A stretch of DNA of 64,000 bases, from the NCBI GenBank assembly GCA_905250125.1, contig CAJNOL010000420.1, positions 1 through 64,000 of the forward strand, read 5' to 3'. A program made the position numbers and the translations under genes. This stretch comes from Rotaria sordida (taxonomy: Eukaryota; Rotifera; Eurotatoria; Philodinida; Philodinidae). A model generated the notes under the pieces. The model did not search any database and was not told where the DNA came from. It saw nothing but the letters and a program-made list of their open reading frames with translations. Positions 56,265-64,000 of the stretch are shown here, piece by piece; the first letter of the stretch is position 1; each line of letters opens with the position of its first letter.

Positions 56265-58985
56265 CTATGTGAAAAAGTGAAGATGACGTTATCATACGAC
56301 AAATAGCATAACAGAGTAGGAAAAAAATCTGTTTGGTTAACTTATATGAAGGAGTAAACGAAGCCAATCAATGACTAAAACAGTTAGTACAAAAAGGCAG
56401 TGGCGAGTGCTGGCGGGTGGTTGAATTCTCATTGAATAATATACGATGCTAGCCCAAAAAGGGTTGAAAAAAAAAGGTTTTGGATTCTACATATATAGAA
56501 TTGATTTTTGAAACTATTTTATGAATATTCCCAGAGTATAGATTAAAAACTTTCATGTTGATTTGTATGATGCGAAAATTTCTAATGAATAGTTTTCTTT
56601 TCCTTCTTTGATAAGTTATCCTTTTCAATGAATCAAAGAGCATTCATCTTTCGAGATAGGGTAGTGGAAAAACGTGAAAATTGCAGTAATGACTTTAGCA
56701 GTTGACTTTTGGTAATTACCGAAAGTAGCGGTTTCATGTACTTTCGTCATTAGCGCAATTGAGCTATTGGCTATTGTCGAAAGCTCAGTCTACTTGAGGA
56801 TGAAAGTCGAATAAAAACATAACTTTTGGCAATGACCAAATGTCTTGGTTTAGTCGATAATCCATTAAGAGTGCTCCTTAAAAAAAGTCAATTTTGATCA
56901 AGCTTGTTGATTTTGTGATTTATAACTGGTTAGATAGAGCTAAGTGTCTACTTTCGAATGCACTATAACTTATTAATTTTATGATGAGATTTAAGGATAT
57001 TACATAAGTCTTTCTGAACGTCCCCCGAGAAGAAAATAACGTTTTTTCTAAAAGCTTTTGATTTTTTCTCAAAATAGGATTTTTGATTCTTACATTTCCG
57101 TGCGTCCCAGATTTCTCCGCCATTTTAAAGGCTAGAAAGCGAGGCTTTGTATCAAAATGAAGGCAAAGACTAGCTCTACAACTTAGCAGAGTCAAGTTTT
57201 TCGATTTCTCTATTAATGTTTATAAAAAACTAATTGTTATGGGCCTATACCCCTTAGGTTTTTCATACTTCATCAGAGGAGTTTTGTAAAAAGACAAGCG
57301 AAGAGAAAATTGAAAAATCAGATCCTGTTAAGTTGTAACGCCACATCTTAGCCACATATTAAAACCAACCCGACCTTTCTAGCATTTGAAATGGCGGAGA
57401 AATTTGGGATGCACGGAAGTCTACGTTTTAACCCATCATCTCAAGTTAACTGTTCGTAGACTCAATGTGTCGAGCTGAAATTTTCACTGTAAGGTGTCTA
57501 TAAGTCGAGATACATCTTCACTGAAAATTTCATCAAAATTGGATGCTCCGAAAAATAACTTCATATTTGAGAGGGTCCTTAGTTAATCATGTTTGAAAAA
57601 TCTCACTTTCGCTAATTTTTCTTAACTAGTGAACTTTTGCAATAAATGAGTAGCATCTTGTTAGGAAGGCATATCAGTTAATTAACTCACACATTCGAGT
57701 GAGAATTATAACGGTTCTGAGTTACAAAGCTGAAAAAGTTTTATTCTTGGACTTTCGGCAACGTGGAATTATATATTGCCAAAAGTCCAGTGATAGCCTA
57801 TTTAATTAAAAGTAATATCAACAGTCTATTACAAAGTCTGTGGCAATTGTAGAGAATCAACTACGAAAGTCAGTACTGCGAAACTCATGTTATCTGGATA
57901 GCAACCAACTCGAACTAAATGGATATATTCGAACAATGAAATGTAGTCATCCATGTCAACACCAAATCCAACATAGGCGCGTTTTGGCACTCAGAGTGTA
58001 TACAGAGATACCGCAAAGATGGATCAAGTCACCTGAAATCTCATACAAAACATCCTATTCATTATTGTACAAGACTTGTGTTCGCTTAAGTCAGAAAATT
58101 TGTTGTTATGTGAGAAGAATCACGAAGTAAAGAAGTTCTTAGCGTCAATGGATCGTTTCATCAATCAAATAAATTACTTATCTTCTGTTAACTAAACCTC
58201 AATTCAGAGAACATCAACTTCTGAAAAGTTACATTTCATTTACTTTATCCAAAGATCATCATGAGTGTCAGAGTATAACTACCGTAAAAACCATTTCTTA
58301 TTCATTTCCTTTGACTATAAAAGCCTGTTGGTGTTCTTTGAACAATTGTATAAATAGTATAATTTCAGAGCGTTTTTAAAGTTTCTTAGGCGCGGGAACT
58401 TCTTAGAAGTATGTTTAGTTTGTTTTGATACCATCGTTTTTTAGTAAATGTTTAAATTCTCAACATTTAACTAAGTATCTTCTATGATCTTCAAATCAAT
58501 TCATCTAAAGGATTCTTTCCTACAATTACTATAGAAAAATGAAACTGCATTGCGGAAACCTTCGATAGATTTTAAAAAAATAGATGAACTTTGTTTTCTA
58601 TACAATAAAGCATTGCAGAAGAAAATAAGAAACTCAATGAAATCTTCTGAAATAGTTTGGATAATGTGATGATTGTTTGCTTTTGGGTAGTACTCATTAA
58701 TTTCAACATATTGTCATTGAACTATTACTATTCTAAAATCAACAAGTAAAGTAACCAATATATTCATTTGTTGAATTAAATGATGTCTTGAAGATGAAAG
58801 AAATTTGACTTCATGGTATCGATAAAATTTACCTGGTATCGATGATATTTGTCAGTAATTGCATTCAGTTGTGTACATACATTACGAACTGAACATAAGA
58901 TTGTGAATTCATCGAGCTTGTCCAAAATGCGAAGGACAAGCTCAACAGGTAAGTTCAAAAGAGACGAAGGAACTTTATTGGCCAT
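53129..58985 (-). CDS. F-box protein with 16 ribonuclease-inhibitor-type LRR exons
   Basis: Exon 1 (58985-58833, 51 residues) reads LLNLPVELVLRILDKLDEF and CSVRNVCTQLNAI, a clear F-box, the part that binds Skp1 in SCF ubiquitin ligases. After a 2.57 kb intron come 15 exons of exactly 84 nt, each one 28-residue LRR (pattern TLT-LNL-N-IG--GAQHLADALR-NT), and a last 99-nt exon ending TGA at 53129. Exon ends on the + strand: 56181-56264, 56043-56126, 55903-55986, 55762-55845, 54701-54784, 54559-54642, 54417-54500, 54274-54357, 54133-54216, 53992-54075, 53851-53934, 53710-53793, 53569-53652, 53427-53510, 53285-53368, 53129-53227. All introns are phase 0 and 54-59 nt except one carrying a transposon. 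All exons are open, giving about 503 residues. The LRR horseshoe would choose the ubiquitination target. Joining exon 1 to the array rests on strand, phase and family precedent; the long first intron could hide missed exons. Confidence 0.78.
54820..55736. mobile_element. TIR transposon inserted in an LRR intron
   Basis: The intron between LRR exons 54701-54784 and 55762-55845 is 977 nt instead of about 57. The extra 917 bases start CTTAGGGCATACCAAAAGTAG and end with its inverted copy (CTACTTTTGGTATGTTCTAAG). The terminal inverted repeats extend about 120 bases at roughly 85 percent identity, including GAAGGCTCG and CTCTATAATTCTACAATATTT-type blocks. No transposase is encoded; an 86-residue frame (55317-55577) is random. 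It is a non-autonomous DNA element. The flanking intron ends remain intact, so splicing may survive. Confidence 0.88.
56690..57790. repeat. Word island (CTTTCGGTAATTACCGAAAG type) and inverted repeat in the long intron
   Basis: At 56695-56850 the words CTTTTGGTAATTACCGAAAG, CTTTCGTCATTAGC, GCTATTGTCGAAAG and CTTTTGGCAATGACC occur in both orientations; related words recur at 57750-57792. Separately, 57101-57147 (CCGTGCGTCCCAGATTTCTC and on) is repeated inverted at 57374-57421, about 48 bases with few mismatches. The interval 57100-57420 is therefore probably a small foldback or MITE. The material lies in the first intron of the F-box/LRR gene and may explain its length. Confidence 0.55.
57791..58832. 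other. Rest of the long intron, nothing recognised
   Basis: AT-rich. The 96-residue plus-strand frame (57840-58130) has no family resemblance and lies antisense within the intron. Confidence 0.4.
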
Positions 58986-60220
58986 AAATATTGCTTGCTT
59001 GCGAACACTATATTTTATTATAATGAATGTCTGTTGAAACTGATTTTTCTTTATATCGATGTTTTTATTGACTATGTCTCATTAACTTTCAGCATGCTTG
59101 AGTGATTTTTCTTTCTTACACAGACATGAAATAAGTGTAATACGAATAATCCAATCGAAAAGCAACTTTGTAAAAATAGATGTCAATGTATCATATGCTT
59201 TAATCTGAATTTTATACGAAGCTTCGATATATAACTGAACACTTCCAAGAGTTTCCATTCTTCTTCAATATAATCGAGGTCTCCTTTCAGTTTTCTTTTT
59301 GTCTGTTGCACTTTGCCATTCGAGGTAAAAGTAAAGAGGAAAAAGATGAGTGAAAGTAGTGGAAGATAATAGAACCAATAGACAAAAAGAGTGACACAGA
59401 CATTGGTAGCGATGACATTGTTGTGATCTTATTGTTTCAATGAAAAATAAATATCACACGTGTGAACAAGGAACATTTTTACTTTAAACACATTTATCAC
59501 AGCGCCCTCACCCGCACACTATGATGTGTGTGTGTGTAATTTACACCAATCAATGTGAAGTGTGTTTTAAAAACTATAAATGTATGCGTTATTTCCACTG
59601 TTCATAGGCTTTTGTTGTAGTAAACGTCGAGTGTATCCACTGCTTGCTTCAATTCATCACAACATATTTTTTCGATTTCATTCACGTCTAAAAATATCTT
59701 GTGAGCATGATTTTTTCTTTTGATTAACAGTAACCAAAATCACATTTTTTTATACATATCGCTTTCCAGACAAAGAAAAGAAAAGGTAGAAAGTGAATGA
59801 ACAGCAAGAACGTGAAATGTCACCAGTTTTGAGAATAAATTGCTTATTAAATTTTATTCCAAGACATTAATGAAGAATTCGTATCAAGATTTTGTAAAGT
59901 CACTAGAGAACGATTAGCAGAGAAATCTACGGCCTTTAGAAGCAATAGTTCTCATGTTAATAATTTTACAGAAGTAAAATTAGTATCGAATTCGACTTTT
60001 TCTTGTTTACATTGACTTTTCTGACTTGTGTTGGATCTCTAATTGTTTCTGCTAGGTGTTGAACTTAATATTCTATCGAATTGCTTTAATTGGCATGAAT
60101 TAAAGAATGATAGAAAAAAGATAGAAAAAAAAGAGCCGATATAACACAAACTAGTGGAACATTTATACATATCAAGTTAAAGTGAAGGATGAGATGTCTA
60201 AATTGTTTAGAAAAATGCTT
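58986..60220. other. Upstream region of the F-box/LRR gene
   Basis: Presumed promoter side. A short CCCTCACCCGCACAC ... GTGTGTGTGTG element at 59511-59538 has the opposite order (C/A then G/T) to the islands and looks like a simple TG repeat. Nothing else is recognised. Confidence 0.4.
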
Positions 60221-60313
60221 GATGTGGGTGTGGAATGTAGGGTGTGGATATGGATGTAGGTGTGTACCTTCTTCTATCTCAGATCTACATCTACACGCGC
60301 ACACGCACACCCC
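60221..60313. repeat. Telomere-like inverted island (16)
   Basis: GATGTGGGTGTGGAATGTAGG, GTGTGGATATGGATGTAGG on the left; CTACATCTACACGCGCACACG and CACACCCC on the right. The loop is about 15 bases, C/T-rich. Confidence 0.82.
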
Positions 60314-62762
60314 GACAATTTGATTCAAGTTTTGAAAATGATGCAGTATAAATTCAATGGCTCCTAATGCGTTTGAGACACATTGGTGGTATGCGCTAAT
60401 GTAGTTGATTTGGAATAAAAATCTGATTAAACATAAAAAAGTCAGTTATTATCGATTTGGAACAATAAATCTAATAAACATTTCAATAATCGGCTCCAGT
60501 CTATTAAAAAAATGGTATTTTTAATCAATTTGTAAATTAAAATCAAATTTTAATCCAATTATTTGTGCCGTTTTGTTCCGAATCGAAATAGTTCGAAACT
60601 AGAACCAAAGACGTGTGTTTCTCTCTCTGATTAGTGTGATCGACACTAGCACAAAACATTTGAGCTTCGTTCGCATCATGTGCAATATCTACCAACATCT
60701 TGTCGAATAGAAAGAGATTTATGATAAAGAAAAAGACACATATTTGCTCTAGTGCAATTCTAGTGGTCAATCTGATTTCAAAGTAAAAGAAAATATGGTA
60801 CTAATTTGTTATCACTCCACAAAAATCTTTTTAATTTTTTTTGATTTTATCTTATCTTTTAGCTTTTAACATAAAAATAGGGATGAGGGTAAGGAGTCTT
60901 GTTGCGTTTGAGAATAAAAATTTTTTGTGAGGCAATAACAAATCCGTACCAAAAAGCATTTTCAGTCTGTATCATAATCATATTGTTACGATGCTGATAA
61001 GCTTTTTCTAAAGTTCGTAAAATGTGGTGACACAAAAAATAAGCATATGATTTTACAGAATAACGCTCGATGCTCAGGAGGAAAATAAAAAACATTCTCA
61101 AAGTTTTTCGTCTGAATGAGTGACTTGAAGTATAAAATTCATTTATATCTCTTTGGTTTTATCGTGTGATTAATTCTCTGATAATTTTCTGAATGAATCA
61201 AATTCATATTGTGCAGTACATTTCCCTAATTCTGTCGGAAAAATCTTACCATTTTTTGTTTCAACTAGTGTGCGGCTATTTTACATCCGATCAAAAATAT
61301 TTTTATATTTAGATAATCTTTGGATTCTCCTCTTTCAAACGATATATTGTTAGTCTTTGATTTTTCATGTTTTCATCGTGAAATTATCGGCCTACGAAAA
61401 ATACTTGCACCTGACAGAATTAGATAGTAGTGACCTAATCCTGACGACCAGCAAAAAACTTCCCTAATTATTATGCCTCTAACAAATTTTTATATAGAAA
61501 AACTCAATTTTAGGAAACAAACTAATTTTCTCATTTTTTTTGCTGAGAAATGGAGGGGAGGTGTCTGAGACATTTTTTTAGAGCGGATCAAGCTCTATCA
61601 TAGTCTAAAGGTTCAAGACAACTCTATTTTCTTTTATCAAAATACAGATCTTGGAATGAAGACACCTAAGAGTAATGGAAAAAAGTTGTCCCTAATTCTG
61701 ACGGTAATTGTTTTTATTCCTAACTATGACTTTTCAGTCATTTTTTGTGTCCCTAATCACGATGGTAACTTTTGTTTTTGTCCTACAATATAGCAGTCAA
61801 CTATTCCTGTGCCGATACTTCATTACAAAATTAGTATACCAGACTTTATTCAAAAATAACGTGTTCATATATGATGGTATTGTGTGCGTGTAATATTCGT
61901 ATAGCAGTGCTCACGATGGCTTCTACTACATGTTAGATATACTGTAAACAGACGTTTAGAGTCGTGCTATACAGATTATCATAGTGGGTATTCAAAACGC
62001 TTCTAGTGATTGTGTGAGGGTAGAAGACAACAAAGAACTTCGGACAGACAACATAAATATTAAGTCATCATTTGCAACGGATAAACGGCTGTTTCATGCC
62101 GGATCTTACTCAGTTTTGACAGCTCTTTTATGTAAAAAATTGACATTTCTTGCAAATCTTATACAAATGAAAAAACAATATAGCTAGGATATTAGGAAAG
62201 AATATAAAAGTGAAAAAGTTTAATTTTCTCATTTTTTTCAGATCTAAACAGGGACAGCTAAAATATTGATATTAGAGATATATATCAAGGTCTCTATTGA
62301 ATGGAATGGTTTTAAACTTGTTCTCAGGGGAGGGAGGGGGGGGAACACTCAAATATGTTCCCTCGTAAGTACATAGATATGAAGTATTTTGACGTACTTT
62401 TGAATATTTCCAGCGACTTTTGTATTTCAAGCTGCTTTCAAAGTTAAAGTATGCTGTTCATGGTTTAGCTATGTGCTACAAGTTTTGAAAAACGATGAAT
62501 ACAGTAGTTACATTTTATGAGTGAAGAATGAAACAAAGCCACGTGTCGAGAAATAACTCGAGAGTACGTAGAAGAAGAATACCAAAAAATGAGTATCAGC
62601 ATGAGGACAGTAAACACTTTGGAGAACGAGAAAGAACAACCAACATTATGCAGATACTTATCTACGTATATCAACATACAGTAGATATCTACTGTTCTAT
62701 AAAACAAACCGACGAACAATTTTCAGTAAGTAACAAAAGCTATCACCTCAAGAAAAATAAAA
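60314..62762. other. Non-coding stretch upstream of the SDR gene, with a CCCTAATTCTGACGG word set
   Basis: CCCTAATTCTGTCGG (61224), CTGACAGAATTAG (61411), CCTAATCCTGACG (61436), CCCTAATTCTGACGG (61691) and CCCTAATCACGATGG (61752) occur within 550 bases in mixed orientation, again a word with its complement. The 62.2-62.76 kb part should contain the SDR promoter. A G-rich run (AGGGGAGGGAGGGGGGGG) lies at 62326-62343. Confidence 0.45.
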
Positions 62763-63518
62763 ATGGGCAAGCTGGAGGGAAAAATTGCTCTGATTACAGG
62801 TGGCTCGGAGGGAATTGGTTTTGCTACTGCTCAGCGATTCGTCGCTGAAGGTGCAGAGCATGTTTTCATTACTGGACGGCGACAAGAAGTACTCAACGAA
62901 GCCGTGAAAAAAATCGATGCAAAGAATGTGACCGCAGTTCAAGGTGACGTATGTAATATGGCTGATCTCGACAAGTTATACAGCGTGATTCAGAAAGAAA
63001 AAGGTCGTTTAGATATTCTCTTCGCCAACGCAGGAACTATCTCAAGAAAACCGTTGGGCTCGATCACCGAAAAAGAATTTGATGATATATTCAACGTTAA
63101 TGTGAAAGGAGTGTTATTCACCGTTCAAAAAGCCTTACCAATATTCGTCGACGGTGGATCGATCATTCTGACTGGATCTATCCGTTCTATCCAAGGAGCT
63201 GCAGACAGAACTCTCTACAGTGCTTCGAAGGCAGCTGTACGCTCTTTCGCCCGCTGCTGGACAATCGACTTAAAGGAGCGCAAGATTCGAGTGAATACTT
63301 TGAGTCCAGGACCAATCGATACATCTTTATTGAGAAGTGCCGGAAACAATGAAGAGGAGAAGAAAGCATTCATGACCAGTTTCATAGCAGCATCACCGAT
63401 GAACCGCATTGGCACATCTGATGAAGTAGCCAAAGCGGCAGTCTTTCTCGCATCCGACGATAGTAGTTACGTAACGGGCATCGAACTTTTTGTCGATGGG
63501 GGCATGGCACAAATCTAA
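62763..63518 (+). CDS. SDR-family NAD(P)-dependent oxidoreductase, bacterial type
   Basis: An intact intronless frame of 251 residues, the usual length for a classical short-chain dehydrogenase/reductase. TGGSEGIG (12-19) is the cofactor-binding glycine motif. GDV (61-63) binds the adenine ring, and NAG (89-91) and N111 lie at the usual places. S139 in LTGSI, Y152 and K156 in YSASK form the catalytic set. SPGPIDT (181-187) and VTGIELFVDGGM near the end are typical of the FabG-like group. TGRR at 37-40 after the second strand favours NADP(H). It should reduce or oxidise a small carbonyl or alcohol substrate; which one is unknown. The start is the Met after an A-rich leader, and upstream frames do not extend it. 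High similarity to bacterial SDRs and lack of introns suggest horizontal acquisition. Confidence 0.93.
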   Translation: MGKLEGKIALITGGSEGIGFATAQRFVAEGAEHVFITGRRQEVLNEAVKKIDAKNVTAVQGDVCNMADLDKLYSVIQKEKGRLDILFANAGTISRKPLGSITEKEFDDIFNVNVKGVLFTVQKALPIFVDGGSIILTGSIRSIQGAADRTLYSASKAAVRSFARCWTIDLKERKIRVNTLSPGPIDTSLLRSAGNNEEEKKAFMTSFIAASPMNRIGTSDEVAKAAVFLASDDSSYVTGIELFVDGGMAQI

Positions 63519-63687
63519 GGCATCTGTTTTGTGTGCTTAAGTTGCTAATAAAATATATTCAACTTGAAATGAGAACTAATAATAGAATGTCGCATTTGGT
63601 TTATTGTGAATCTTCACCTTTCACCACGAAGTTCTCGACGGTGGAAGGAGCTATTGTATATCCTGGTAACAAAAGAATTGAATGTTT
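63519..63687. other. 3' flank of the SDR gene
   Basis: AATAAAATA at about 63547-63555 is a plausible polyadenylation signal about 30 bases after the stop. Confidence 0.45.
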
Positions 63688-63772
63688 AGGATGTGGTGTG
63701 GGTTGTAGGTCTCGGATACTGACGTGGATGTTGGTGATATTAGAAGATCTAGATCAACACCCACGCTCACAC
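63688..63772. repeat. Telomere-like inverted island (17)
   Basis: AGGATGTGGTGTGGGTTGTAGG and GACGTGGATGTTGGTG on the left, ATCAACACCCACGCTCACAC on the right. It lies 170 bases beyond the SDR stop codon. Confidence 0.72.
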
Positions 63773-64000
63773 ATTTTTCAAAAAACTTTTACAACAATGC
63801 AGATGACATCTGTATTTATATAGATGTGTTTAAAGCCACCTTAGCAGACTCTTGAGCAAGGTCGAAATCAGTTGTGGTATACTCTTCTGAATTCACATCC
63901 ATATTCTAGATTATTTCCAGCTTAAGTCATTGCCCATAAGAGAGCATCGTAAATTGAGCTGGACTGCTCAGTGGTTTTCCACATACGATTCAGAGCTCGA
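63773..64000. other. Window end, nothing recognised
   Basis: No frame or repeat that can be supported before the sequence ends. Confidence 0.4.

Noticed and set aside
59511..59538. C/A then G/T element as a counterexample to island polarity
   Set aside because: The right half is a plain TG repeat without GGG words and the left half is very short, so it is probably a microsatellite and not an island.
62465..62942. Frames overlapping the start of the SDR gene on both strands
   Set aside because: Shadows of the SDR coding region or random frames in its leader; no motifs.
45892..63518. Bacterial contamination as the source of the M20 and SDR genes
   Set aside because: Both are embedded in AT-rich sequence with eukaryotic features (spliced genes, islands, transposons) on each side without a gap between them, so transfer is more likely than contamination.

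Overview
The window looks like nuclear DNA of a bdelloid rotifer (I would put this at roughly 0.85; genus not determined). The reasons are the AT-rich sequence, many spliceosomal introns of about 50-60 nt, a WWE-ADP-ribosyltransferase, an F-box/leucine-rich-repeat gene, LamG-type membrane proteins, a Helitron of the type known from bdelloids, bacterial-type metabolic genes, and scattered arrays close to TGTGGG, which I recall as the bdelloid telomeric repeat type. It is a gene-poor, transposon-scarred segment with one 100-N scaffold gap (14180-14279).

Layout. 0-10.7 kb has no intact gene: a decayed exon-containing relic (about 333-1213), word-repeat islands, a 2 kb block whose strand composition flips near 3.8 kb, and a foldback element (5508-6121). 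10.7-11.8 kb carries a WWE plus ADP-ribosyltransferase gene. 12-23 kb is non-coding with more repeat islands. 23.3-29.6 kb is a decayed but almost full-length Helitron (Rep/HUH part and PIF1 helicase part), with at least four short introns and many stop codons. 30.6-33.8 kb holds the first third or so of a giant DUF6606/DUF3638-type gene, frameshifted and cut off. 35.9-37.5 kb holds an unrecognised four-exon pseudogene and a mariner transposase N-terminus. 39.8-42.0 kb is a five-exon GH13 glycosidase. 43-45 kb has a decayed GPCR and a truncated LamG copy. 45.9-47.3 kb is an M20 amidohydrolase, and 48.1-50.0 kb a decayed LamG membrane-protein gene. 50.1-51.5 kb is a 1.4 kb foldback element with 647-nt arms. 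53.1-59.0 kb is an F-box protein with 16 LRR exons, interrupted by a TIR transposon in one intron. 62.8-63.5 kb is an SDR oxidoreductase.

The intact genes (ADP-ribosyltransferase, GH13, M20, F-box-LRR, SDR) do not form a pathway. GH13, M20 and SDR look bacterial in type and are horizontal-transfer candidates; GH13 has since acquired introns while the other two have none.

The most unusual signal is a dispersed family of about 16 short islands in which a G/T-rich telomere-like arm (GTGGGTGTGG type) is always followed, after a short loop, by its C/A-rich complement. That is the polarity of two telomeric ends joined head to head. Several islands sit exactly where a gene copy is cut off. Other islands elsewhere use different words but the same principle: a short word mixed with its own reverse complement.
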